Assembly: GCF_022267325.1 (NCBI RefSeq)
Contig: NZ_JAIZBG010000001.1
Location: 1,430,001 to 1,494,000 of the forward strand
Length of the DNA: 64,000 bases
Source: Leptospira sanjuanensis
GTDB taxonomy: Bacteria > Spirochaetota > Leptospiria > Leptospirales > Leptospiraceae
Reading direction: 5' to 3'
The notes beneath the pieces are model-generated. The model was not told the origin of the DNA, did not search any database, and worked only from the letters and a program-made list of their open reading frames with translations. Positions 52,001 through 61,432 of this stretch are shown here, piece after piece. A program made the translations under genes and the position numbers. Numbering within the stretch: the stretch's first letter is position 1; each line of letters begins with the position of its first letter.

Positions 52001-53400
52001 GTAGTATCCGGCGCTAAGCCCGTCGTAAATGTCCAGGTATACAAAGCAGGAATCGAATTTCCCGCAAGGTCCTTTGCGGTTGTAGTGATCGAAGCCGTGT
52101 ATGTTGTGTTAAATGCCAATGCGGCGGTAGGATCAAAGGTCGCCGATGTTCCTGCACACGAAACAGTTCCCGGAACTGCGGCTCCTCCATTCAACGTAAA
52201 ACTTGCGGTGGTAATCGTAGCGCAGTTCATCGGTTCGCTGAAAACGGCGCTGACATTTGTATTGATTCCCACGCCCGTGAGAGCGTTTGCCGGAATGACT
52301 AAAGAAACCGTCGGAGCTATCGAATCCGGTGCAACACCCGTACTAAAACTCCAAGTGAACGGAGCGGCGAGAGGGTTTCCAGCAAGATCCTTTACCCCTG
52401 TTGAAATCGTCGCCGTGTAAGTCGTAGCATAGGCCAGGGGTAACGTTGGAGTGAAGGTTGTCGCCGAACCGATACAACCGACCGTTCCGACCACTGCAGT
52501 AAATCCATCCGTAAGAGTGATGTTCGCTGTTGTGAACGTTGCGCAGTCTATCGGCTCGTCAAACGCGATACTCAAAGACCCGTTCACGGAAAAATTGTTG
52601 GAAGTATTTGCCGGGTTAATAAAGGAGACGTTCGGAGCGGTTACATCCGGAGCGGCTCCCGTCATAAAATTCCAGGCATATATCGAGGTTAACGGGTTGC
52701 CCGCCAAATCTCTGGCGCCTGTCGTAATTCTTGCCGTATAAGCCGTGTTTGGTGCAAGAGCGGCAGCCGGTGCAAAGGTTGCGGAAGTTCCTCCGCAGGT
52801 AACGGTCCCCGCCACGGCCCCTCCGTCATCCACTAAAAACGTGGTCGTGTCGATCGTGGTACAGTCCACATTTTCGCTGAAGGCAACGCTAACGGAAGAA
52901 TTGTTTGGAACCGCCGAATTTCCGTTGTTCGGAGTCGTTAAGGAAACCGCAGGGGCGATTACATCGACGGTCGCAGCGGTTGTAAAATTCCAGATCATAT
53001 CTTCTTTGAGAGAAATTCCCGTGGAGGATCTAATTTCCTTTGCAATAGTTACGGTATAGGTTGTTGAGGAAGAAAGAGCGGAATTCGGAGTAAGAACTGC
53101 CGTTGTATTGTTTAGTGTCAAGCTAGCGGGGATCAAAGTAGTCGCTTGTTTGATAAAAAAAGTAGAAGTTGTTACGCTGGAAGAATCGAATGCTTCACTG
53201 AACGTAACCTGAACGGCCGTATTCATAGGAATATCGCTCACGCCCGAGCCGGGAGTGATTTGAGAAACGCTGAATGAATTTCCTTTTCCGCCCAGATCTA
53301 AATACGCGAGAAAAGGAAGGCTATTTTTGCTTCCGTTGACGCAATTCGCGTTCCAGACCAAAAGTAGAACCAGCAGAATGGTTTTTGTAATTCTTTGCAT
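49021..53400 (-). CDS. Large surface lipoprotein with Big_5 Ig-like domains and FG-GAP repeats
   Basis: ATG 53400 with GGAGG gives 1459 residues. The signal MQRITKTILLVLLLVWNANC ends in a lipobox Cys. Eight Big_5 Ig-like domains of about 100 residues follow, each with a xFSEx(I/M)xCxT pattern and a closing W(T/N)FTTG. After them comes an Ig-like linker domain (SGTATDGGAIATVEVSLDSG) and about seven FG-GAP repeats with calcium-binding DINGDGFTD-type loops, as in integrin alpha propellers. This domain order fits a cell-surface adhesin or matrix-binding protein, by family knowledge. Domains 4-5 and 6-7 are near-identical copies (636-bp direct repeat). It is probably transcribed alone. Confidence 0.88.
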   Translation of the reverse strand: MQRITKTILLVLLLVWNANCVNGSKNSLPFLAYLDLGGKGNSFSVSQITPGSGVSDIPMNTAVQVTFSEAFDSSSVTTSTFFIKQATTLIPASLTLNNTTAVLTPNSALSSSTTYTVTIAKEIRSSTGISLKEDMIWNFTTAATVDVIAPAVSLTTPNNGNSAVPNNSSVSVAFSENVDCTTIDTTTFLVDDGGAVAGTVTCGGTSATFAPAAALAPNTAYTARITTGARDLAGNPLTSIYAWNFMTGAAPDVTAPNVSFINPANTSNNFSVNGSLSIAFDEPIDCATFTTANITLTDGFTAVVGTVGCIGSATTFTPTLPLAYATTYTATISTGVKDLAGNPLAAPFTWSFSTGVAPDSIAPTVSLVIPANALTGVGINTNVSAVFSEPMNCATITTASFTLNGGAAVPGTVSCAGTSATFDPTAALAFNTTYTASITTTAKDLAGNSIPALYTWTFTTGLAPDTTAPTVSFVSPSNAATAVPVNSSLSIAFSEAIDCATITTANITLSDGSAIAGTVGCSGTAATFTPTVALAYGTNYTATIATAVKDVAGNSLTVPYTWTFSTSAAPDSTAPTVSFVTPANALTGVGINTNVSAVFSEPMNCATITTASFTLNGGVAVPGTVSCAGTSATFDPTPALAYNTTYTASLTTTVKDLAGNSIPALYTWTFTTGLAPDTTAPTVSFVNPIVGGTAVPVNSSLSIAFSEAIDCATITTANITLSDGSGIAGTVGCSGTVATFDPTPTLAFSTTYTATVSTAVKDVAGNSLAVAYSWTFTTGVAPDTTAPTVSLIAPANGSTGVATNANISVSFSETMDCTTLNTASFTLNNGAAVVGTVSCSGTTATFSPTAFLPAGTNHTATITVAAKDLAGNAIGAAFNWNFTTGAALDVTAPGLVIGNARNNTVLESGFVSGTATDGGAIATVEVSLDSGPYALATGTNNWKFPLPAGAATWKSFSQHTIQVRATDASNNVTISPVVTVRKGTNKDINGDGFTDLVAPEYGQGLVFIFHSSGAAGITIPNAQFASKIIIGTAASFFGKTATMGDFNGDGYADVAIGSPRFQSAGTNNGRVYLFYSSGTAGITTSFAAFANSTLTGTNGTTDEFGSALATGDINGDGYTDLIVGAPSYNGSRGRVYVFHSAGAAGITAATVTAGGGGASSFRTGGAASERFGYSLATGNINGGNEDDLVVGAPGYIFNAGYAGGGIDWGRVYVYYGAAAGLTATIHTITNNTGNAPAAVGVPGGAAQLGYSVAVGDMNLDGFNDVIAGAPFFIQVGNPNVNQQGRIVAYYSAGAGGIGTPLTLGGAIRAFTGMNGINGQFLGLTLAVRDMDLDGRADVMTASAFMGPNTVYVYLTPAVGGATRDTTMADVTMVTGGLYGINSMLNGPGIPIGTSDVNGDGLPDLLINGSEAVRIYHSTGGVAPITNNPASADSVILGSGLFGGIGGAASNTNEFGSAIY
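51240..52511 (-). repeat. 636-bp direct duplication inside the first Big_5/FG-GAP gene
   Basis: Matching segments recur with a constant offset of 636 bases, for example ACTTGCGGTGGTAATC at 51565 and 52201, CGTCGTAAATGTCCAGG at 51385 and 52021, and GCACAATCGATCGCTTCACT at 51266 and 51902. The offset equals 212 codons, two Ig-like domains, so the reading frame is kept. The outer limits given are approximate. Confidence 0.8.
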
Positions 53401-54052
53401 AGTAACCTCCAACGAAATCCGGGCCTCTTTCTCTTTTGGCGCCGGCGCTCATCGGAAAGATTAACATAAATCAGTATCCTCGGTCATTTTAGGTTATAAT
53501 CTGAATTATAAACTTTGAAGGCCAAAGTACGCATTTGTTTGCTTCTCAAATTCTTGTCAAATTCACTAATATGAACACTTTATTATGAAAAAATATTTTT
53601 ACGTACATCGGTTTAGTTGCAGGAAAAAAGCAGGAAGCAAATTCCATCATAAAAATTCTGAAGAATCTTATTCATTTTATAACAAGAAAGCATGACTAAC
53701 GATGCTTAAAAATGTGTGCTCAGATTTCGAACAAAATGAATCCTAAAAAGAAGATTTGCTTACCTAAAATTGAATATTATGGTTTGTTAATTGTTTGATG
53801 ATAATACTTTTCATGTATTTTCGTTTTCTTTGTGTAAGGATAAGAAAAAAACCAAAGTCGATTTTTTTTTGAAACAAATTCAGTACAAAAAAAATTTTTC
53901 ACTCCGAGGAAAACCTTGGAGTGAAAGCAAAAAGTCGTTTCTGTAAAATTTTCAAGAGTCATCAGGCTTGTGGGAACTCCTACATGCTGGAAAAAACGCA
54001 GGATGAATTCTTTGCAAGTATTCTCTGCCTTGTGGGAACTCCTCTCCGGCAG
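53401..54052. other. AT-rich spacer between the two Big_5/FG-GAP genes
   Basis: About 650 bases without a convincing gene. Between about 53480 and 53960 the sequence is clearly richer in A and T than its flanks. It holds the promoter of the first lipoprotein gene (not placed), the terminator of the second at 53900-53923, and two copies of CTTGTGGGAACTCCT (53967-53981 and 54029-54043, 62 bases apart). A 61-codon frame at 53777-53962 has no family match or ribosome-binding site and is not counted as a gene. Confidence 0.55.
53900..53923 (-). terminator. Rho-independent terminator after the second Big_5/FG-GAP gene
   Basis: CACTCCGAGG and CCTTGGAGTG form a 10-bp stem (one G-T wobble) around AAAA. 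Read on the minus strand it is followed by GAAAAA and eight T residues. It lies 130 bases beyond the stop of the gene at 54053. Confidence 0.75.
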
Positions 54053-57000
54053 TTAGAAGACGGTGCTTCCGATTCCTCCTCCAGGAACGGCGTTGATGAT
54101 TGTGGAGGCGAAAGCCGGATTATTTGTCCCCAATCCTGCACCAGTAGTGTGAAAGATATGGGTCCCTGTCCCTTGTCCATTACCAATAAAGAGATCCATA
54201 TATCCGTCTCCGTTTACGTCTCCGGCGGAAATTTGGCAGGTAGGATTGGTTGCGAGGCTACCAAGTCCAAAGCCGAGTCCGCCGATCAGGGATTGCGCTG
54301 CGTTCGAAGTGTCGAGAGTCCCTCCTATCCCGCCGACACTTGGGGTCATAAATACATGTACCGTTCCGTTGCCGCCGTTATTGGCAGAGGAAACTATATC
54401 TGCTCTTCCATCCCCATTCAAATCCTTCACGAGAATAGACATTCCGAATAAGTCTCCCATGTTGACCCCGGAAATGTAAAGAGGGACCCCATTTGGACTT
54501 GTCGTAGTCGTTACCCCTGTCGCTCCGTTGGAAGTAAATACGAAGATTCTACCTATATTTGCGTTTTTTCCAACTGCTGCGACGACTACATCGGCGTTTC
54601 CATCCCCGTTGATGTCTCCAGAGGCAACCAACATGCCGAATTTGTCCAGATTGGCGGCTCCTGTTGTATTCGTGAGGGTTGAAGTTGGTGCCTCTGCAAT
54701 ACCCGTCGTAGATCCGTGATAGATGAAAACTCTTCCTCTTGCTGTGAAGTAATTATAAGCTCCGATGACTACATCGTCGTAGGCGTCTCCATTGATGTTT
54801 CCTGTTGCTAAAGAATTTCCTAAATAATCGGTGAACGCCGCGTTTCCAATTACGCTACTCGCGGCCGTCGTGGTGTCGGTGGCGGTAATTCCAGTTGCGC
54901 CCGCTGAATGGAAGATATAAACCCTTCCGCCGCTCGCCCCGTTGTTACTGGGGGCCCCGACGACCAGATCCGAAAAGCCGTCTCCATTGATGTCTCCTGT
55001 CGAAAGGCTTGCACCAAATATATCGTTTGGTGCTGCGCCTAGGATTTGTGTCGCTGCAAATGCGGAAAACGAAGTAGTGATTCCTGCAATTCCGGAAGAA
55101 TAAAAGACATACGCCGCGCCTCTGAACGCTGCACCGGCACTATAATTAGGCGCGCCTACGACCAGATCTGCATAGCCGTCCGCATTGATATCCCCTAAAG
55201 CCAAAGCCTTTCCGAACTGATCGGCTGCTCCGCCGAAAATATAACGGTTTGCGGAAGAGGAGGTCGTTGTTGTGATTCCCGCGGCTCCGGCGGAATGAAA
55301 GATGTAAACCAAACCCTCGCTGTAGCTAGATGCTACCATATCTCCGTATCCATCACCGTTTACGTCCTTATTGGTTCCTTTTCGAATGTTGGAAACCGCT
55401 ACCGGGATTGAATAATTTCCGGCTACGTCTTTACTGCGAACGAGGATATCGTGAAGAGAATTGGTCTTCCAAGTATTGTTTCCGGTTGGTAGTTGATAAC
55501 TCCAGTTCGTGGTTCCATTGGCCGTTGCATACGATCCGCCTGCATTGAAGGAGATTTCGACACTCGCAACCGCTCTATCGTCCGCCGCGGTTCCGATAAT
55601 AAAGCCGCTTTCCAGAACCGATTTGTCTCGCACGTTGCGGATCGTAACAGTCGGCTGAATTATATCCGGACCTAACCCTGTCGTAAAATTCCAGCTATAA
55701 GGGGCTCCTATTGAATTTCCCTGCACATCCTGCACGGCCGCGATCGTTGCGGTATAGTTCGTACCTGCAAGAAGAGGAGTTCCTGCGTTCGGAACATAGG
55801 TTGCCGTTGAACCGGCGCAGTTTATAATTCCGGTAATTCCGTTGTTTATCGTAAAATTCAAACTTCCGCATTGAATCGTTTCACTAAAGGAAACCGTAAT
55901 ATTCGAATTTGTCGGTATGCCGGTCGAGGCCGAGATCGGACTTACTAAGGAAACGGTAGGAAGTGTTACGTCCGGAGCGGAGCCCGTCGTAAATGTCCAA
56001 GTTTGCGGCGGGATCGCATTGTCGAAAAGATCGGTGACTGCGCCGGTGATATTCACTCTGAACATCGTATTGAACGGCAAGGGAAAGTTTGGAGCGATCG
56101 GAGTAAAGGAAACCGTATTTCCGTTGCAGTTGATGTTGATCATAAGCGGAACGCCCGGTGCGGCTGCGTCTTCGAGGGTGAGGCCTCCTAGAATACTTCC
56201 GCAATTCAAGACTTCGTTGAAGGCAATGTTCACTCCTGTATTTGTGGGAACTCCTAAGGCTCCATTCGCGGGTGTGGCAAAGGCGATTGTAGGAGGTGTA
56301 ACATCCGGTCCGGGGCCGGTCGTAAAATTCCAGCTTGCAACCGGCGTTAACGGAAGATTTGCCGTATTGTCTAAAGCGCCTGCGTTTACTTCTACCGTGT
56401 ATTGGGTGTTCGTCGCAAAGTTAGGATTTGCGAGAGGGTCGAGCGTCCATGTTGCTGAAGTTCCGAAACAATTTACGCTCCCGACAAGATAAACTCCGGT
56501 TGCAGTATTTTTAACGCGAAAAGAAGCCGCGTTCACCGAAGGACAAGACATCAGTTCGCTAAACACGACTGTCGGACTTACATTGATTCCGACTCCGGTC
56601 GCGTTTGCAGTAGGAACTTGGAAGGTGACGGTAGGCGGTGTAACATCGGCGGCTGGACCGGTGGTAAAGGTCCAAGTCTCGGCGGCAACCGGATTGTTGT
56701 TCAAATCTGTGACACCGGAAAGCGATACCGTATAAACGGTATTTGGTGAAAGCGGAACAAGCGGGGTAATGGAGGCGGTCGTATTGGAGCAGGAGGGATT
56801 TACATTGATCGTTCCCGGAACAAATATATTGTCATCCAGCGTGATATTGCCTATAACGGTGGCGCAGCTGATCGACTCGCTGAACGCGATCGTTACGGAA
56901 GTATTCAAAGGAATCCCCTGTGTTCCGGCGCTTGGGTTTCTAAAGGAAACCGTAGGTGCAATCAAATCCGGTCCGGCTCCCGTAGTGAACGTTCAGTTAT

Positions 57001-57730
57001 ATGCGTTCGGAAGAGAGTTGTTCGCTAAATCCTTTACCGTTCCGGCTAAATCGACCCTATAAGTAGTATTGAACGCAAGTGCAAGCGTAGGGGTAAACGT
57101 AGCAGTTGAACCTAAGCAGTTCACCGTGCCCGGTTCGTCAGCATTGGTAGCGTTATTTTTGAGAGTAAATACGACGTTATCGATCGTTGTACAATTGATG
57201 GATTCCGTGAATGCAATTTGAACGGAAGAATTACTCGGAATCAGGTTCGCCCCCACCGATGGAGTCGTTAAGGAAACGGCGGGCGCCACAGCGTCCACGG
57301 TTGCAGCGGTGGTAAAATTCCAGATCAAATCCTCTTTGAGAGAAATCCCCGCCGCGGATTGAATTCCTTGGGAAACGGTAACCGTATACGTGGTTGTAGC
57401 GGCAAGGGAAGAATTCGGCATGAGAACCGCCGTAGTATCGTTTGTCGTGATCGTTGCAGGAATCGAAACGTTTCCTTGTTTTATAAAGAACGTGGAAGAA
57501 AGAACCATTGAACCGTCGAGCGGAGCGTTGAAGGTCACCTGAACGGAGCTATTCAAGGGAATACCATTCACACCTGAACCTGGAGTAATCTGCGAAACCG
57601 CAAACGAATTCGTTTCTCTTCCCAGATTCAAATACGCGAGAAATGGAAATTTGGTTTTATCTCCGTTCACGCAATTGACGCACCAAATCAAAAAGAGAAT
57701 CAACACGATCGTTTTTACCGTTCTTATCAT
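54053..57730 (-). pseudogene. Second Big_5/FG-GAP surface lipoprotein, interrupted by one in-frame TGA
   Basis: The reading frame runs 1225 codons from ATG 57730 (GGGGAT upstream) and is paralogous to the gene at 49021. Its signal is MIRTVKTIVLILFLIWCVNC (lipobox Cys). It has six Big_5 domains, an Ig-like linker domain and about six FG-GAP repeats with DVNGDGYGD-type calcium loops. A single TGA at 56995-56993, after ...NSLPNAYN, stops translation after 245 codons. The same frame continues at once with TFTTGAGPDLIAPTVSFRNP. All other domains have Trp (TGG) at that point, so one base change explains the stop. Truncation, read-through or a sequencing error are possible. The 3' part could also be expressed from TTG 56965. 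Confidence 0.75.
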
Positions 57731-58125
57731 AATTATCCCCAATCGACCTCGATCTTTTTACGTAAAGATCGGAATGATCGATGAGAATAGCACGAATCGC
57801 GATTTCTCATCTCGCGGATTATAGATTGCGTGATGCGAAGAGAAGAAAAAGCTCATTCGGTTTTACCGAGAATTCTTTCCTCGATCGAGCATCGGGAGAA
57901 TTTATTATAAAATATGAATATACCGAGTTCGGTTTAGGCGTTTTCCTAAAAACGTTCTAATCATCCGAACGATTTTTTCGTGAATCGAAGATCCGAATCC
58001 GGGGTTCGTGGACCGAACGGATTTAGGAAATGAATTCATCCTGGATGGCTTCGTTTGAACGGCAAAGAATAAGTCTATGCAAATTCGATCAATTTGACCA
58101 ATTGGCCTAAGGAAGCCCTCGGATT
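57731..58125. other. Intergenic region between divergent genes, with one hairpin
   Basis: About 395 bases carry the upstream regions of two divergent genes. A hairpin with arms AATTCT (57871-57876) and AGAATT (57897-57902) and inner CC-t-CGAT / ATCG-GG pairing is present. No gene, riboswitch or well-formed promoter was identified. Confidence 0.35.
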
Positions 58126-59583
58126 ATGTTTTTTTATCGCCTTCGAATTCGGACGATGATCGGGCTTTTCGTTCTTTTGTTTGGAAATATATTTCCGATT
58201 GCGGCGGAGGGGATTCAGAACCTTCCTCAGGTAAGAATTCCTTTGGATGAGAGTAAGAGGCTGGATCCGGGAGAATTGGCCGAAAAGAGGGAAGGTTGGT
58301 ATGTAACGGCGATTCCTTTGTTGAGCTCCGATCCGGTGCGCGGACAAGGCGGGGGAATTCGAGCGAGCCTTTTTTTCAACGGCAATAAATCCGATCCATA
58401 TTACGAATATGAACCGTATCGGAGCAAGGTCACTCTTCAGTTGTTCCAGACCAACGAAGGCGTAAAAAATCATTTCATCCAGTTCGATTCTCCGTATCTT
58501 TTTAATACCGCATTTCGGTTTAAAAGCAGTTTGGGATTGGATTATAATCCGAATTCCCAATATTTCGGAATCGGAGAATTCTCGCTCGGAGCCTTATCGT
58601 ACAGGCCGCGTAATCTTCCCGGAATAGGTCAAGTAGGCAACGCGAGTTTCGACGCTTATGAAGCGTCTCAATCCTACATTCGCCCATCCAGAACCGCATC
58701 CGAAATCACTCCGACCGTAAGCGATCAAGGATACAATCAATATCTGTTCAACTCTACGACTCTCTTCAACAGCATCGATTATACCTTTTGGAAAGCCTTC
58801 AAATGGGTTGTAGCGAACGAGATTTCTAAAAACATCATCGGGCATTCGGACGGGGTTTGGAATCCATCGAAAGATCCGTATTTGGCGGGAATCATTTGGG
58901 AAACATCCGTTCCCAACGGAGAATCCAAGCTCACGGAAGATTATAAAGCCGGAAAAATCCGAGGATATAACGGTGGAGAAATCGTATATCTGCGCGCCGG
59001 GATCGCGTACGATACGAGGGACTTCGAGCCCGATCCCGACCGAGGTGTATTAGTAGAATTGAATGTGGCAAACGTATCCAAACACACCGGTTCCAATTTC
59101 GATTACAACAAGGTCTTCTTTCAGACCAAATACTTTTACAAAATCCTTCCGAGCGTCTTCGAAGAATTGGTTTTCGCGACCCGAGGTGCGCTCGGATATA
59201 CTTCCAAAGGCGCCCCTTTTTCCGAAGTGCGGTATATGTGGAGCTTGGACGGACCGATGACTGGGATCGGAGGATTGCAAACGATGCGGGGGTATCGTCA
59301 GGATCGTTTTGTCGCTCCTATGGTCGGTTTCGGAAGTATGGAAGTTCGATGGAGATTTGCTACATTCAAAATCGGTAATGAACTTTTTACCTTAAGTCTT
59401 GTGCCCTTTTATGACGTGGGTCGCGTTTGGGATTCCGAAAAAAGAATCAATCTTCAGGGTTACAAGCATTCCTGGGGTGGCGGTCTTCGAATCATCTGGA
59501 ACCAAGCGACCGTAATTCTGATCGACTTTGCCAAGTCGCGCGAAGATACGCAGATGTTCGTCGATTTCAGTCACGCGTTTTGA
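58126..59583 (+). CDS. Omp85-like outer-membrane surface antigen protein
   Basis: The 485-residue protein begins with a signal peptide (RTMIGLFVLLFGNIFPIAAE; start 58126 or 58156). Its beta-rich body contains aromatic strands such as SSLGLDYNPNSQYFGIGEF and AGIAYDTRDFEPDPDRGVLV. GGLQTMRGYRQDRFVAP carries the (L/M)RGYR motif of the Omp85/D15 barrel, followed by SLVPFYDVGRVWDSEKR and GGGLRIIWN, and the last residue is Phe, as required for barrel insertion. No POTRA domains are seen, so it is a short BamA-like barrel rather than BamA itself. Single gene on the plus strand. Confidence 0.8.
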   Translation: MFFYRLRIRTMIGLFVLLFGNIFPIAAEGIQNLPQVRIPLDESKRLDPGELAEKREGWYVTAIPLLSSDPVRGQGGGIRASLFFNGNKSDPYYEYEPYRSKVTLQLFQTNEGVKNHFIQFDSPYLFNTAFRFKSSLGLDYNPNSQYFGIGEFSLGALSYRPRNLPGIGQVGNASFDAYEASQSYIRPSRTASEITPTVSDQGYNQYLFNSTTLFNSIDYTFWKAFKWVVANEISKNIIGHSDGVWNPSKDPYLAGIIWETSVPNGESKLTEDYKAGKIRGYNGGEIVYLRAGIAYDTRDFEPDPDRGVLVELNVANVSKHTGSNFDYNKVFFQTKYFYKILPSVFEELVFATRGALGYTSKGAPFSEVRYMWSLDGPMTGIGGLQTMRGYRQDRFVAPMVGFGSMEVRWRFATFKIGNELFTLSLVPFYDVGRVWDSEKRINLQGYKHSWGGGLRIIWNQATVILIDFAKSREDTQMFVDFSHAF

Positions 59584-59965
59584 AAATTGCGAATTCGTTT
59601 CCTATCGATTTACGAGGATGGATTCTTCCACTTGGTTTGAATTCGCGAGCGGAAAACGCGACCTCCGATTCGTTTAAAAATCCGGAATCAACTAGATTCT
59701 TCCGAAAAGCGATTTGTCGGTCCAAATAACCGTCGCCCTTTGGCCAAAGAATCCATATTGCTCCAACCAATTCCCTCGCGCATTCTCCTCAAAAAGACCA
59801 AATTCTCATCAAAACCCGCTAATTTTCTAAAGAAATTTTTCATCCAAAGATCAATATGTATAAAATATTAGCATATATACTTAAGTTATCTAAAAAATAA
59901 ACATTAATTTTAAAAACTGCTTGCAAGTTGTGCTTATTTTAGGAAATTCTAATTGAGGTGTGGAT
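59584..59965. other. Intergenic region upstream of the ATP-grasp operon
   Basis: About 380 bases, with the last 130 very rich in A and T (for example TCTAAAAAATAAACATTAAT near 59890). A promoter for the ATP-grasp operon is expected here but no clear -35/-10 pair was found. No gene is seen. Confidence 0.35.
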
Positions 59966-61396
59966 ATGCTTCTAACCAATTACGAGACGGAATCTTTCTA
60001 TGATGAGATGTTTTCGCCGGAGGGCGGAATTCGGCAGAGTTATGATTTTCTGAAATCCAGAATCGAAACGATGGATGATCGCGAGCTCGTGCGCAGGAAA
60101 TCGAGCGCGGAAAAGGCCCTTCTTTCTCTTGGGATTACGTTCAACGTGTACGGGGACGAAGAGGAAGAAGAGAGGATCATGCCCTTTGACATCATTCCTC
60201 GTATCATCACTTCTCACGAATGGAAAAAACTGGAAGAAGGTTTGAAACAAAGAACCCGCGCACTCAATCTTTTTATCCACGATATTTATCACGATGAAAA
60301 AATCATCAAGGACGGAGTCGTTCCGGCGGAATACGTTTATTCTTCCGCAGGTTATTTAAAGGAATGTAAAGGAATCCATCCTCCGCAAGGAACTTGGATT
60401 CATATTTCGGGAACGGACCTGGTCCGCAACGGGGACGGAACGGTTCACGTTTTGGAGGACAATCTGCGTTGTCCTTCGGGCGTTTCCTATGTATTAGAAA
60501 ATCGTGAAGTGATGAAAAAAACGTTTCCGGAACTCTTCGCGAGTTTGAACGTGCGTCCCACGTACGACTATCCGATTCGTTTACGGGGAATGCTCGAATA
60601 CATGAGCGGCAAATCCAATCCTTCCATCGCGGTTTTAACTCCCGGAATCTACAATTCGGCTTATTACGAACATTCTTTCCTTGCGCAAAAGATGGGAGTT
60701 CCTCTTGTCGAAGGAAGCGATCTCGTCGTCAAGGACGACAAGGTTTATATGAGAACCACAAGAGGTCTCAAGGTCGTCGACGTGATCTATAGACGGATCG
60801 ACGACGCGTTCCTCGATCCTCTCGTCTTTAACAAAGAATCGCTGTTAGGCGTTCCCGGAATTTTCGAGGCGTATAAAAAAGGAAACGTCGCTCTTGTGAA
60901 CGCTCCCGGTGCGGGTGTCGCGGACGATAAGGTTCTTTATACGTTCGTTCCCGCTATGATCAAATACTATCTCGGAGAGGAAGCGATCATTCCGAATGTT
61001 CCCACTTATCTTTGTTCGAACGATAAGGATCGCGAATACGTGAAGGAGAATATCGCGAATCTCGTCGTGAAGGCGGCCAACGGAGCGGGCGGTTACGGAA
61101 TGCTCATCGGTTCTCGTTCGAGCAAAAAGGAACAAAAGGAATTCTGCGAACTCATCGATAAAAGCCCGAGAAACTATATCGCACAACCGGTCCTGAGTTT
61201 ATCCAGAGTTCCCACTCTGATCGAAGATAAACTCGAAGGAAGGCACGTGGATTTAAGACCGTTCATACTTTACGGAGAGGACATCTATGTGATGCCGGGC
61301 GGTTTGACGCGCGTCGCGTTAAGAAAAGGATCTCTTGTCGTGAATTCTTCCCAAGGCGGCGGTTCGAAAGACACTTGGGTGATGGGCGAAGGCTAA
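59966..61396 (+). CDS. Circularly permuted ATP-grasp type 2 protein (DUF404/DUF407)
   Basis: ATG 59966 is preferred to GTG 59960 because GAGG at 59955-59958 is better spaced. The 476-residue protein has DLVRNGDGTVHVLEDNLRCP and SGVSYVLENREVMKKTFPEL, the core of the circularly permuted ATP-grasp fold, and VVKAANGAGGYGMLIGSRSS plus RHVDLRPFILYGEDIYVMPG near the C-terminus. ATP-grasp enzymes ligate an amine or thiol to a carboxylate. It is followed at 36 bases by an alpha-E protein and at once by a transglutaminase-family gene. This order is known from many bacteria, where it is predicted to make or modify peptides; the product is unknown. Confidence 0.88.
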   Translation: MLLTNYETESFYDEMFSPEGGIRQSYDFLKSRIETMDDRELVRRKSSAEKALLSLGITFNVYGDEEEEERIMPFDIIPRIITSHEWKKLEEGLKQRTRALNLFIHDIYHDEKIIKDGVVPAEYVYSSAGYLKECKGIHPPQGTWIHISGTDLVRNGDGTVHVLEDNLRCPSGVSYVLENREVMKKTFPELFASLNVRPTYDYPIRLRGMLEYMSGKSNPSIAVLTPGIYNSAYYEHSFLAQKMGVPLVEGSDLVVKDDKVYMRTTRGLKVVDVIYRRIDDAFLDPLVFNKESLLGVPGIFEAYKKGNVALVNAPGAGVADDKVLYTFVPAMIKYYLGEEAIIPNVPTYLCSNDKDREYVKENIANLVVKAANGAGGYGMLIGSRSSKKEQKEFCELIDKSPRNYIAQPVLSLSRVPTLIEDKLEGRHVDLRPFILYGEDIYVMPGGLTRVALRKGSLVVNSSQGGGSKDTWVMGEG

Positions 61397-61432
61397 AACA
61401 TAAAAACACACATTAGAACGAAAGAGGTTGCT

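Noticed and set aside
53777..53962. 61-codon minus-strand frame in the AT-rich spacer
   Set aside because: No Shine-Dalgarno, no recognisable domain, and composition follows the AT-rich DNA; likely chance.
56965..56965. TTG start making the FG-GAP part an independent gene
   Set aside because: No Shine-Dalgarno and it starts in mid-domain; frame continuity makes a nonsense mutation the simpler explanation.
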